A stretch of 64,000 nucleotides of DNA from NCBI GenBank assembly GCA_019925095.2, contig CM034411.1, positions 9,570,001 to 9,634,000 of the forward strand, read 5' to 3'. Source of the stretch: Dendrolimus kikuchii (taxonomy: Eukaryota; Arthropoda; Insecta; Lepidoptera; Lasiocampidae). Both the position numbers and the translations under genes were made by a program. Each line of letters starts with the position of its first letter. Position 1 is the stretch's first letter. Positions 22,481-32,740 of this stretch are shown piece by piece. The notes under the pieces are model-generated. The model was not told where the DNA came from, made no database searches, and was given only the letters and a program-made list of their open reading frames with translations.

Positions 22481-22761
22481 GCAGTGAGATAGGCCGGTAA
22501 AGGTTTAGCTCACATAACCACGGAGGCCGTCCAAGTCTTCAGGTTCTTAAAGACTTATAGATGAAATGCAACACAACCAATAATAGATATAGTTTTTATT
22601 TATTTATGGAAAAACTACAGCTAAATACATTTGATTAGATAACTATAATAAACAAAAGAAAGCCAATGACAGCTTTTCAAGAATAAAATATTGGTGAAAA
22701 GTAACATGCAGACGTAGTCTTCGATTTTTAATTTATAATAATATTTAATTACCTTCATTTA

Positions 22762-23085
22762 AAATTACTATTGGTCGCCCGTGGTCGAAATTCGACCAAA
22801 TAATTAATGTCTAAGACTATATTTCTATAATCACAGATTTCGCCAAGGGGTACACTGTTAATTTGACATGAACAATAAACAAAAGAGTATATATGTCTGT
22901 GTCAAATACGTGGTAGTGTAATGTTTGTTTTTATTGATTTCATGTATTTTTATGCATAATTAAAAAAAAAAATATTAGCATTCGTCGCTGTTTCTCTATA
23001 TAAACTATAAGTGTGCGAAACTTCATACTCCTCCGTACGCGCAATTTTCGTAAAAAGGGGTGCAAAGTTTTTGCTTCACGTATAA
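22762..23085 (+). repeat. Dispersed repeat family D
   Basis: It starts ctattggtcgcccgtggtcg, aaattcgacc, and runs through atcacagatttcgccaagg, gtatttttatgcataatta, gcattcgtcgctgtttctc, agtgtgcgaaacttcatact to gcttcacgtataaatatata. The same series appears in reverse at 45385-45710. About 325 bp, non-coding. Confidence 0.65.
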
Positions 23086-23780
23086 ATATATAGATTAAGT
23101 CCTATTTTTTTATTGATTTGGTCTAAAAGTATATAATTCATTGCATTAATCAAAAAATACAAAATATAAATATTTTCTATCTTCTGATATATAAACGTTA
23201 CGAGTGTTAGAAGTCAATCCTCGAGTTCAATAAAACGCTGCATTTTAAGTAAACAGGCTTTCAGAAATTGGTTGCCCCCTAGCCTTAGAATGACCACCGC
23301 AGAATTCTTCTAATTCACAACACGTCCAACACGGGTATAAGACGTCGAATTTACTAGGGATTTGTCCTCTAGGGGATTATTTTCATCCCCCTACGTACCC
23401 CCTTGGGGTCTAAATCGAATCGGTTACGTCATAGATATTGCCTGAATGTTAACTTCATTAAGAATTATCGGATAGGACAATTGACAGGCAGATCAACTCG
23501 TTTTTTCATTACATAAACCGATTTATGATTTGTTGGTGCAGCAGCGTTGCGGAATCGGTATGCGTGATATATTATTCTACAAGCGGTTCACGATTCGCTC
23601 AATGTGTATCGCTCCCGCACATACGCTTATGCACAGGAAACTCTAATAGAAATAAATATAAGCTTTCGGTACCGCGTAATCCAAGAACATCAATTCCGCA
23701 CCACTTGCACTTACAAAACATTGCAGTCTCTTAAGGACTTTCATGTTTTAACGATGTATCTCAGTTGTAAAGATGTCCAT
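23086..23780. other. Spacer; unidentified GC-richer patches
   Basis: A patch at 23345-23420 has an imperfect ctaggggattattttcatcccccta fold. The overlapping frames at 23525-23798 have no recognised motif. Confidence 0.4.
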
Positions 23781-24113
23781 AATAAAACTAAGTTTTAACG
23801 GTTTTAAGCGCGGTAAGTTATTTGATTTTTATTATTCCGACGTTTCGGCCACTTTTCAGTGGCCGTGCTCACGGGAGACAAAGATGTCAAGTGTCAATGA
23901 GTTGTAAAAGTTTTATTTAGCCTACCGCCAACTTATTCATTTTAATTATTTAGTTTTAATTTTGTTAGAGAGCCTGATCTTATTTACCACCGCTTCGCAA
24001 CATGTTATGGATTGAAGAGAAGAAGCGGCGCAAGAAACTCTTCAGCAAACGTGCCTAGCTCTCATAATTTTATATAATATTAAAATGGGTGGAAAGAAAA
24101 ATAAAAGAAATTA

Positions 24114-24422
24114 TCAGTCAAGTTGATTTGTGTTCCGGTGCACGCAGAAGGAGCTCACAGTGTCTTGAGGTCTGGCAGTTGGTTTTTGCTGGGTTTGGGT
24201 CTTAATAGTTTTGATGATCGAATCCCAAACAGGTGGTACTTGCCAAATATTTTCTCTATTGAAACTTGGGTGTTTTTTGATTTCAATAGCCTCACGCATC
24301 ATTCTAGGTATGAAACGATTCTCTTTCGTGAGGATTTGTGGTTTATCGAATCTGATGTAGTAGTTAGGTTTATCCAGCGTGCGTTCACTGATCGCAGACT
24401 TCGTAGACCTTTTGTATTTCAT
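24114..24422 (-). pseudogene. PLE GIY-YIG endonuclease C-terminal fragment
   Basis: The frame encodes the region after the GIY-YIG core (STKSAISERTLDKPNYYIRF, then MMREAIEIKKHPSFNRENIW) to the NQLD stop at 24114. It corresponds to the last about 100 residues of the 7452-8434 protein, with about 10 percent differences. Upstream coding is replaced by the retroposon and the inversion point, so it is dead. Confidence 0.8.
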
Positions 24423-24425
24423 GTC

Positions 24426-24753
24426 TTTTTTTATTTTTTATTATTATATATATCTCTACGGACTCGAGTTCCGTACCCTTTTTTAATACTTAATTTCTAT
24501 GAAAAATTTGAGACTCCGTACACGCTTATTGTTTATTTTTGTTACTGTATGTGACATTATATGTAGTAATTTTTCTGTTTTGGTGTACCTTAAGAATAAC
24601 TTATTATATTAATTTATTCTAATTTTAATACTAAACTTATACTAATGTATAGTGTATCTGTTACATGCTGGTATTGTGAGGAAGTGCATGTGCAGTGTTG
24701 GCCTTATATCTATACTTATATATAGTCGTATCTAGTGCCATGTGTGTTGTGTG
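24426..24753 (-). mobile_element. 328 bp retroposon of unknown family
   Basis: It is flanked by 13 bp direct repeats tgtatttcatgtc (24413-24425 and 24754-24766). On the minus strand it ends in an A-rich tail (the T-rich run at 24426-24445). The 13 bp duplication plus an A-tail indicates target-primed retroposition. The body is AT-rich with a (TG)n stretch and no recognised protein. Confidence 0.7.
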
Positions 24754-24904
24754 TGTATTTCATGTCAGCAATGTGTTCTTTTACCAGTGTTTTTATGTGG
24801 CCGAAACGTCGGAATAAAAAAATCAAATAAATTACAGCGCTTAAAACCGTTCAAACGTAGTTTTATTGTGTATACAAGTCGCGAAAACTTAAGAAAATAA
24901 TATG

Positions 24905-25920
24905 AGAACAAACCATGTTTATTTGTAGTATTGTTTATTATAATCATTCATAATAATAGTAATACCAACCTGTATTTGGCTATTATTCCAATCAAATCAA
25001 AAAAACATTTATTTGCTCAAGAACATGGTAGATGAAAACATTAGGTAAGATAATATTATAATTCCCATTAGCGCTAATGTAGATGGCGTCGCAGACACGC
25101 CGCCACCACGTCGCCATCACGTCGTCATCACGCCGTCACTGTCCCGCAATAGGATAGTCGCTGGGCTACTATTTTGGGAATTTCTATGTATATGCGAACG
25201 ATGTCCGCTCTTCCATACAGCCGGCCCATCGTTGACGCCCGCTTGATAATGAATGCGGCAGCGGCGCGGTGGCTGCGCTTTGGCTCTACACCACTTGCAC
25301 TTACATAAGTGCGACCGCGTAGCCAGCAAACTATATAGTATACACAGTTCGGGCTACACCTATAGTTTGTTCAAAATGATAAAAATAATAGTGTTTTATT
25401 TATTTCACTTATTTTTGGAACCGTAAAATAATGAATATTCTTAAATATAAATCACAAAATTAATACATATATCAAACAAGTTTCCCCTAAAAAATATTTC
25501 ATTCATTCATTACAAGGAACGCTTAAACTCATTTATATGAACTCCTATTTAACATTAACCCTGCTTCAAGCAACGATATAAGTGGATTGTCTGAGAAATG
25601 GTGGGCTTTTCTTAATTAAACCTCAACGTAACGACAGCTACCTACTCTTGTGTACATATTACGAGATCGTATCCATACTCCAGCTGTAATTAATTCTAAC
25701 ATGGAATGATCATAAGGAAAATGTAGATTAGAGTTAAAAAAATTATAACAAATAACAATTAAAGTTTAGTAATTAGCTATTAAATTAACTACATAAAAAT
25801 TGTGTGTGCGTGTGCAGTTTACACGCAGTAGAAGTGAAACTTCAGAGAATATACTATCACAAGTAATTCTACTCTACCTTTTATTAATATAAATATAATT
25901 TCTTTAACCTACATCCGTCA
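24905..25920. other. Spacer; GC-rich patch at 25080-25330
   Basis: The GC-rich patch has cacgccgccaccacgtcgcc-type words, and tacaccacttgcacttacat that is echoed at 23698-23713. I do not recognise it. The remainder is AT-rich. Confidence 0.4.
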
Positions 25921-25926
25921 ACATAT

Positions 25927-26292
25927 TGTTACGAGTTGCAGGATTCGAATTAAAATGCCGTTGGACTTATTATAGGGTTTATTAGAACTATACAAACACA
26001 TATAACACAGGTACAAATATAACCGAACACAACAAGTCCAAACGTATTGCAGAATGTCGTAATTCAATAACACGCGCAAAGTCCGTCACTAAATAGATTA
26101 CCGAATGTACACAAGTCTTGCTTCGAAGCATTGCTTTATACTGCACAGATACAATACACAATGGGCTGTTTTCTAAGCACAAATTTTAAACAAAAAGTAA
26201 ACAAAAGAAGTCCAAATGCCGAAAGGTAATAAAATGTGTTTCTACAGGTATAGAGGTGTGAATTTGTCTTTGTCGGCGTCTAGGTCGTAACA
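25927..26292 (-). repeat. Solo LTR, tgttacga family, minus strand
   Basis: It has a terminal tgttacgag and a terminal cgtaaca, with TATA (ttgctttatactgc read in reverse) and a poly(A) signal region near the other end. It is the same family as 31603-32007, here 366 bp because the variable block after TATA is shorter. Flanks atat/ataa are nearly a 4 bp duplication. Confidence 0.65.
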
Positions 26293-27120
26293 ATAATATA
26301 ATTCAAAAAATTCTAATTCTAAATTACACTTTTAATTCACTGGCATAAAGTTCAAAATTCAATGCACTGTTACTCACAATTTCCTTTGATCTACGTATAA
26401 AAGAATATCTGCTTTAAGTATACTTATATATATAAGTAGATAGAGCTAAAATTAATTCCAAATCCCTTAAGTTTTATTTTAAATAGAAAATTAATACTAA
26501 TAGGTAAAGAGAAATGTGTTTTAATTTGAATTTAATAAGGTTGAATTTTATATCTTTGTCTCTTTTTAGTGTCAGTTTTTCGTTTGAAATCACAACGATT
26601 CTAAAGAAGTTTCTCTTCAATAAAAAATATTGCTTATTTGAAGTTTCACATTACTGACGAACTAACTTTATAACAATATCAAAATACTTTATATCAAATT
26701 AAAACACCATAATTAGCTTATTTCTTTAGAAACGTAACACATGACAACCTTATGTGTGTCAACATTTTTCTTTCTTAAATATTAATTACGTGACCTGGAG
26801 ACTGATGTAAGTATAATCGAAAAGTGTTAGCACAAATAAGTTACCAGTTAAATAAGTTATGCATATTTTCTACATTTTAAAGAAAAAAAAGGTAACGAAA
26901 CAAAATATATATATTTTTTAATAATAAATCGTTTTATTTTAATCGATTCAATAATGTTTGACTTCCTATATTGATACCAAATTTTAATTGTAACATCATT
27001 GATAGTTCACATAACTACTAAAATCAGTTTGATAGCTGCCAAATATGGTTATATATAACGGTCAGACTATAATTACAAGCCCTAACATAGAAACAACTCT
27101 TGTGAGTAGCTTATGTTATA
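26293..27120. other. AT-rich spacer
   Basis: No coding frame or repeat of note was seen. Confidence 0.5.
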
Positions 27121-27125
27121 CGTTA

Positions 27126-27658
27126 GCCCCCTTACACACCACGTTTTAATCAGGCGCCGTCGACGCGCGTCGCACACAACTGTATGCAAACGCGATGTTA
27201 TCGCAACCAATTTACCTATTCACACGTTCATAAAATTGTAGTATGCAGACGACTACTTTTTCGCGTATTGTCGACGCGCCACTAGTGCGGAGTTACAGCG
27301 GCACAAACGCGCTGTATCAGCGCGTCTCTGTTTGGCAGCAAACACATACGTACAGCGCGTTTTAATCAAATACTTGCCGACTGTATTACGATGGCGTCAA
27401 TCGAGGCAATACTCAAGCAACGCGCACGCACATTTCCAGCGCGATACACATACGTGTGTGGCTCGTTCGCCCGCGTGCTAGGCGTGTTTTACTTTACAAG
27501 GGGAGTTACTCACGTGTGTCTGTAGCGCATTTGTCGTGAATTTGCAGCGATGCAATCGCAAGTAATCTGCCTTTTTTCAAGTTTAGCGGCGCCGACTAGG
27601 CGCGATAGCGAAATGCGAGTCGGCGGCGCCTTAAACAAACGTGGTGTGTAAGTGCCCT
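27126..27658. mobile_element. CpG-rich inverted-repeat transposon (non-autonomous)
   Basis: The left end cttacacaccacgtttt, then aggcgccgtcgac, matches the reverse of the right end (gtcggcggcgcctt, then aaacgtggtgtgtaag) with few mismatches over about 35 bp. The 530 bp interior is rich in CG dinucleotides (gtcgacgcg, cagcgcg) and very unlike its AT-rich surroundings. It has no transposase frame. The superfamily is unknown. Confidence 0.7.
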
Positions 27659-28060
27659 TTGACATTTCTTCACATAAATTGGTCTATATTAGCTACACCA
27701 TGGTTCCGTGTATTAATAGTGTTTTTTTTTTCAAACTCAATCAATTCGATTTCTAGCCAGTGTAATTAATTTTTCAAAAATCTAACGCCCCGAGACTCCT
27801 TTGGTATTTTTCGCTATATCTTATATTTTCGGATTTAGCCGTAGAGACCTACTTAAAAATTTACCTCTACATTAATTGATTACTTTACTTGAAAACAGAA
27901 ACCTGATTAACCCTGAAGAAGAGACCCAAAACATAGACGTTGAAATGATGCCTAGTGCCGCGGTAGTAAGCAGGAAACTACTCCGGGAAGTGGGCAGCGT
28001 GAGTATCTTATGTTTGATAGATGTTGTTTACATACACGCGCTGCCCATTTTTATTCCTAA
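27659..28060. other. Spacer
   Basis: AT-rich. The small frame at 27876-28064 has no recognised motif and runs into the next repeat. Confidence 0.45.
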
Positions 28061-28062
28061 CT

Positions 28063-28330
28063 AGCTCATGCCCGTGACTTAGTCCGCGTGGTGCGGTTTT
28101 ATAACTATCCCACGGGAACTCTTTAATTTTTCGGGATTAAAAGTATCCTATATGTTGACCAGAGATATAAGCTACCATCATACAAAATTTCATTTAAATC
28201 GGTCCAGTCGTTTCGGAGATTAGCTGGTACAAACAGACAGACAAACAGACACACAGACAAACAGAGAAACAAAGATAGTTCTATTTCCCTTCTTACATCC
28301 TCCTGACTCGGTTTTTAGCATTTTTTTTAA
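28063..28330 (+). repeat. Lepidopteran dispersed repeat, 'ctagctcatgcccgtgactt'
   Basis: It starts ctagctcatgcccgtgactt, agtccgcgtgg. It has gggaactctttaatttttcg and ggtccagtcgtttcggagat, and ends with repeated acagacaaacagac and gttctatttcccttctt. The copy at 30252-30575 is very similar along its length. Confidence 0.7.
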
Positions 28331-28795
28331 TTGTACAGAAATTCAACCTCTACAATTTTATTATATGTATACATTACCTGTTTGCTGCTGTAGGAGTTGA
28401 AATAATGTTAATCAGGCATTAAAATAGCATGATATCGTTTCCAGTTCAAAGTTATATTTTCTTTGAATAATACATAAGAATTACTATAGGGAATCATACT
28501 TAATTAAATTCCCTATACTCTCTTAGGAGTAGATGACAATGTACTTTGCATGTATAAACGAGCAGGGTACCCGTTATCAGAACACTCCAAGCAATTATAG
28601 GCTTTACGTGATCGCAATACAGTTTAATATGCTTTGTAAAATGAGATCGGTATCGATAATTCCACACGTGATGTAAATTGAAAATGATATGTTTAACCTG
28701 TGATGTAATTCCGATGAAGTTTCTCATTAAGATAGAACGAGTTTATCTAAAATCGATTTACTTGAAGATTACGTTTTCACCGTTCATGTATGAAT

Positions 28796-29020
28796 AGTCC
28801 TACTAATATTATAAACGCGAAAAATTGTAAGAATGTATGTTTGTTAGTTACTCTTTCATGCAAAAAGTACTGAATGCATTTTGATGAAACTTTACATATA
28901 TAACTATACATATCAGAATAACACATAGGCTATAATTTATAAAGATATAGTGTGAATTATCCAAAATATAACGATTTTACTTCACCACGCGGGTGAGACC
29001 GCGGGGCGCAGCTAGTATTA
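28796..29020 (+). repeat. Lepidopteran dispersed repeat, 'taatattataaacgcg'
   Basis: It starts tactaatattataaacgcg, aaaaattgtaagaatg. It contains aaaaagtactgaatgcat, tttgatgaaactttacat and ends gcggggcgcagctagta. A more diverged relative occupies parts of 56683-57425. This arrangement is very common in Lepidoptera. Confidence 0.65.
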
Positions 29021-29029
29021 TATACAACG

Positions 29030-29180
29030 CAGAGGCTCGGGGTTCGATTCCTGGCATGGTCGTTATTTACTATGTTCTGCGTGTCTGGGAACGGCTCCAG
29101 AGTGGTTCATTGTATATTACCCATAACATAGCGTAACTTAGCGTGGGAATGTACAATTGCTGTGCTTGTCTGCCGATTTA
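29030..29180 (+). repeat. tRNA-related SINE fragment (family T)
   Basis: ggttcgattcc at 29040-29050 matches a tRNA B box. It is followed by the family T body (gtctgggaacggctccagag, ttgtatattacccataacat). The A-box half is missing, so this is a 5'-truncated SINE and not a tRNA gene. Confidence 0.5.
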
Positions 29181-29214
29181 AAGAAAAAAATGTTTGTTCA
29201 CCCTTATTTTTGTT

Positions 29215-29660
29215 GCGTAGGCAGACGGCTCAGCTCATGGAAAGTGGTTACCGTCACCTTTAGCAGTTTGCAATACCAATGGCGAAGCCAACATGATACC
29301 AGCCTTTGTGATTAGACAAAAAGGATGTGATAACCAGATGAGATGGATGGGATCCCGCGGATATCCCCCTGCCGCGTCGTTGAAGAGAGTGTCCTCCCCC
29401 GCAGGACACCCAGGGTTCGTCACACAGCTTTGGGGCGTCAAGGATGCAGTACTTTCTAGTCTAGATTGTTTGGCACCCTGTAAAGGCTAGTGAGATAGGG
29501 GCGCACGTTTATGTTTAGTGGGTAGTTTGACGGCCAACATTCTCGGGACCTCCGCTGGAGGTCTCGTTGGGCATACGGCTAATCAAAAGTCCCACACATC
29601 CCTCGGTGTAAAGCCTTCCCCCTAGGCCCGAGGGTGGTGTTCCAAGAAAATACATTCCCA
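29215..29660. repeat. Family A fragment plus GC-rich LINE-like sequence
   Basis: 29215-29275 has ggcagacggctcagctcatg, gaaagtggttaccgtcacc and gcaataccaatggcgaagcc (family A, minus sense). GC-rich sequence follows, with ctccgctggag and cccacacatccctcgg words resembling the LINE 3' regions at 10670 and 48570. Opposed frames at 29235-29490 are not supported as genes. Confidence 0.4.
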
Positions 29661-30250
29661 TGCGTCATCGGAAAACAAAAAAGGGGGCTGAAGATAGATT
29701 AGATAAGAGGAATGAAATATACAGAAGGGATAGCGAAGGTTGAATAGAGGGAGGGGAAAGTGGGCTATTGGACTTCTCACTAATCATACGTAACACGATC
29801 TCAATGCTAATCATTTTATGTTGATATTCTGTGAGAGCGTCGCATCACACCAATCGAGCCGGTCTTAGGTGATGTAATCAAGGTAGTGTTTCTAGCATGG
29901 CTTTACCACGACGCTAGCTATACTAGGAAATTGTCTAATAGGCTTATTATAGTAGTTGCATAATCGCAACCCTATTGCATACCACTGGAAGTAGAAATCA
30001 TTAAATTTGTGCCAATTATCCTGGATTTTCCTTAGTAGCTTCAAATACTCGTATTACTTACGAAATTACTTAGGTTATTCGTCCATAAGTTGAAAGGCAA
30101 TGTTGACGCGCGATCAGCACTTAATCCGAAAAATTATCATTGTCGACTTCTGATGGAGCATGGCAAAATATGGCACTCTATAATGAAGCAAAAAATATGT
30201 TATAAAACTTTTGAGACGAGCAATAGCGATATTCTACTACAATTATTATT
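29661..30250. other. Spacer, no feature recognised
   Basis: Mixed composition with no long frame and no repeat match noticed within the window. Confidence 0.4.
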
Positions 30251-30251
30251 A

Positions 30252-30575
30252 ATAACTAGCTGATGCCCGCGACTTCGTCCGCGTGGTGCGGTTTTTTTAC
30301 TATCCTACGGGAACTCTTTAATTTTACGGGATCAAAAGTATCCTATATGTTGACTAGGGATATAAGCTACCACCAAACAAAATTTCGTTTAAATCGGTCC
30401 AGTCGTTTTGGAGATTAGCCGGTACAAACAGATAGACAAACAGAGAAACAAAAAAAATTAAAAAGTCTAAATTAGTTCTATTTCACTTCTTACATCCGCC
30501 TGACTCGGCTTTTAGCATTTTTTTTCATTGTACAGAAATTTGACCTCTACAGTTTTATTATATGTATAGATAGAT
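30252..30575 (+). repeat. Lepidopteran dispersed repeat, second long copy
   Basis: It starts taactagctgatgcccgcga, cttcgtccgcgtggtgcgg, and follows the 28063-28330 copy block for block. It extends through catccgcctgactcggcttt to a tatgtatagatagata end. Confidence 0.7.
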
Positions 30576-30639
30576 AAACGACTTAGGGCCGATTCTTCAA
30601 TCAGCTGATAATAATTATTCATCGACTATATTACTACTG

Positions 30640-30930
30640 GATATGATAAAGGAGAAACGCACAATTTTAAGAACTCTGCAGGAAAGAAGGGGGAAGATGT
30701 TTGGCCATTTGCTACGACATGACACCTTCTTATGCACGTTAATCGAAGGCATAGTGGAAGCAAGGAGAGGGAAGGGAAGACCGAGGCGGTCATTCACGGA
30801 TCAAATAAAAGAGAAAGTGGATGTAGTGTCGTACATAGAAGTAAAACAACTGGCCTATAATAGAGAAGATTGGAGGAGGCTCTACCGATAAGAGCATAGC
30901 TCTTAAATTATAGATAGATAGATATTATAA
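30640..30930 (+). pseudogene. LINE RT C-terminus with (TAGA)n tail
   Basis: A frame at 30643-30891 reads RRGKMFGHLLRHDTFL, then GKGRPRRSFTDQIKE, then YNREDWRRLY and stops. This is the C-terminal end of an RTE/CR1-type LINE polyprotein (a His-bearing GH.LR segment, GRPR, and final WRRL). A 3' tail of tagatagatagata (30911-30926) follows directly. It is heavily 5'-truncated, with the RT core missing. Confidence 0.7.
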
Positions 30931-31600
30931 CTATAATATAACTTTTAATTTGTTCATATTGTACTTTATCCTATGAATATCGTTTATTTGTCTATTGGCT
31001 ACATTGCAAGCAACTGTTTGATATTCGTACAAAATGTATACATCAAAAAACAATAAACTGTAGTGTTAGTAAGGTCTAGACCGAACGAATTAAAGACCTT
31101 GTCCACTTACACCGTTAGTAATCGGATTAAGTCGGCCACTGTTTGCATGTTTGCCCAAGCACTTACCCGGGTGACCTGGCTTGAGTCAACTGGGTTGCGA
31201 CCGCCACGACCGATTGTTAGCTTTGTTATGCCTGTATTAGAATAATTGCCTTGCTTTATACTGGTAGAGCTCTGAACGAAATTTATTTTTAGGGTACTCT
31301 AAACATCTTGGCAAAAACGGTACATATATGAAGCCGTTATGTCTGTCCGTCTGTTTGCCTTTGTAATTACACAAATATATCACAATAATATCTGAAATTA
31401 CTGGGTCTATACAGATGTGTGCACAGAATGTTTGGTATAAACTCAATAATCTATATTTCGAGCAGGTTATCTTAGTATGTTAGATTAATTTTTCATGTTT
31501 AACTTACTATTTTTTTCATTGTTTTTTAGTTTTTTGATTATCTGAATCTGAGTTTAGATCTATCTGTGATGACTTGTTAATAGTTCACTATAACTAGAAT
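30931..31600. other. Spacer
   Basis: The frames at 31063-31245 and 31237-31446 lack recognisable motifs, and nothing else stands out. Confidence 0.4.
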
Positions 31601-31602
31601 AT

Positions 31603-32007
31603 TGTCACGACCTAAACGCCGACAAAGGCAAATTCACACCTGCATACTTGTAGAAACACATTTTATTACCTTCCGGAATTTGGACTTCTTTTGTTTACTT
31701 TGTGTTTAAAATTTGTGATTAGAAAACAGCCCATTGTGTATTCTATCTGTGCAGTATAAAGCAATGGCTCGATTGAGGGACGAGGCAGTCGAGCGAGATA
31801 ACCACGAGCGAAGCAAGACTTGTGTACAATCGGTAATCTATTTAGTGACGAACTTTGCGCGTGTTATTGAATTACGACATTCTGCAATATGTTTGGACTT
31901 GTTATGTTCGGTTATATTTGTACCTGTGTTATACGTGTTTGTATAGTTCTAATAAACTCTATAATAATTCCAATGGCATTTTAATTCGAGTCCTGCAACT
32001 CGTAACA
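31603..32007 (+). repeat. Solo LTR with 4 bp target duplication
   Basis: It begins tgtcacgacc and ends ctcgtaaca, with direct ATAT repeats outside (31599-31602 and 32008-32011). Inside, cagtataaagc (31753-31763) fits a TATA box and ctaataaactctataa (31950-31965) a poly(A) signal near the 3' end. 405 bp. A solo LTR arises by recombination between the two LTRs of an element. The lineage (Ty3/gypsy or BEL) is not determined. Open frames across it are shadows. Confidence 0.75.
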
Positions 32008-32017
32008 ATATAATAGA

Positions 32018-32165
32018 ATAGAATATTCTTTATTGCACACAAGAAAATAATACGAGTACACATGAGTTAACAATCGTATAACTAGTACAATCGACAGTCT
32101 TATCGCTAACAGCGATTTCTTCCAGACAACCTTCTGACAACCAAAATAGGTCGGTATTCAGTGAG
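32018..32165 (-). repeat. LINE 3' tail fragment
   Basis: On the minus strand it ends in tattctattct-type repeats (agaatagaatattctttatt at 32013-32032). It contains gtcttatcgctaacagcgat, similar to the end block at 3012-3058. 3' UTR only. Confidence 0.45.
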
Positions 32166-32210
32166 CATAGTTTAAAATATATAAAACCATATATACATAC
32201 ATTAATAGTA

Positions 32211-32358
32211 AATAAAAATACACATACATATGTGTATTTTTATTATGTATTTAAAACCTATAATTATTATAATGTGATAGCTGATAGTCATCCAAAAATT
32301 GTAAAATAAAATAAATAGATAAATATCATATACATATGATATTTATCTATTTATTTTA
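32211..32358. repeat. Two adjacent near-perfect palindromes
   Basis: The first has 16 bp arms (32211-32226 and 32229-32244) with a 2 nt centre. The second has perfect 25 bp arms (32307-32331 and 32334-32358) with a 2 nt centre. They sit within 25-170 bp of the errantivirus 5' LTR. Both are pure AT-rich cruciform candidates. Confidence 0.85.
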
Positions 32359-32380
32359 CACACTTGACACAAGGGTGTAG

Positions 32381-32720
32381 TGTAATTGCAGACCCTATGC
32401 AATAGGCACTTATTGCTGAGTCAAACATCTCATTGACATAGATTTCCAAAATGTCGATCAGCAGTAATTGCCTATAAATACCAAATCTTTTTACAAATTC
32501 ACAGAGTTCTCTTGGTTATTAGCCACAGCTCTACAGCAACGGACCTGGTTTATGCCTGCCGGCTGGATTGCTCAAAACTAATACCATATCGGTCCGGTAG
32601 ACCTTTGAGGTCCCGTATATTGAGACTCCAAGTCAATTATTATTCATAATAATAAAATAAAAGGTTCCTGTAAGCCAAAATTGTTTTTTTTTTAAAACAT
32701 ATAAGTGCTCGGGACTAACA
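32381..32720 (+). repeat. Errantivirus 5' LTR
   Basis: If read tgtaattgcag ... gggactaaca, it is 340 bp with TG/CA ends and stops 2 nt before the primer-binding site. The TATA box is tataaat at 32474-32480. The poly(A) signal region is ataataaaataaaagg (32649-32664). The last 38 bp (32683-32720) are not found in the 3' LTR, and the first about 10 bp also differ, so the borders are inferred. Confidence 0.75.
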
Positions 32721-32722
32721 TT

Positions 32723-32740
32723 TGGTGTCAGAAGAAAGCG
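32723..32740 (+). promoter_or_regulatory. Primer-binding site for minus-strand DNA synthesis
   Basis: tggtgtcagaagaaagcg follows the inferred LTR end. It resembles the tggtgtcagaag sites found in many Ty3/gypsy elements, complementary to a tRNA 3' end, probably tRNA-Leu. The tRNA assignment is from family knowledge and was not checked against a tRNA here. Confidence 0.55.

Larger units (their letters stand above)
23783..24901. mobile_element. Second inverted PLE, with a retroposon inside
   Basis: The minus-strand part runs from ataataaaactaag (23782) through the 3' UTR and GIY-YIG end. A 328 bp insertion (24426-24753) sits in it between 13 bp repeats. At about 24797 the sequence switches to a plus-strand PLE 3' end (tggccgaaacgtcgg to gtcgcgaaaacttaagaaaa). 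The plus arm starts inside the hairpin motif. The overall plan resembles 6108-8795 but with very unequal arms. Confidence 0.8.
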
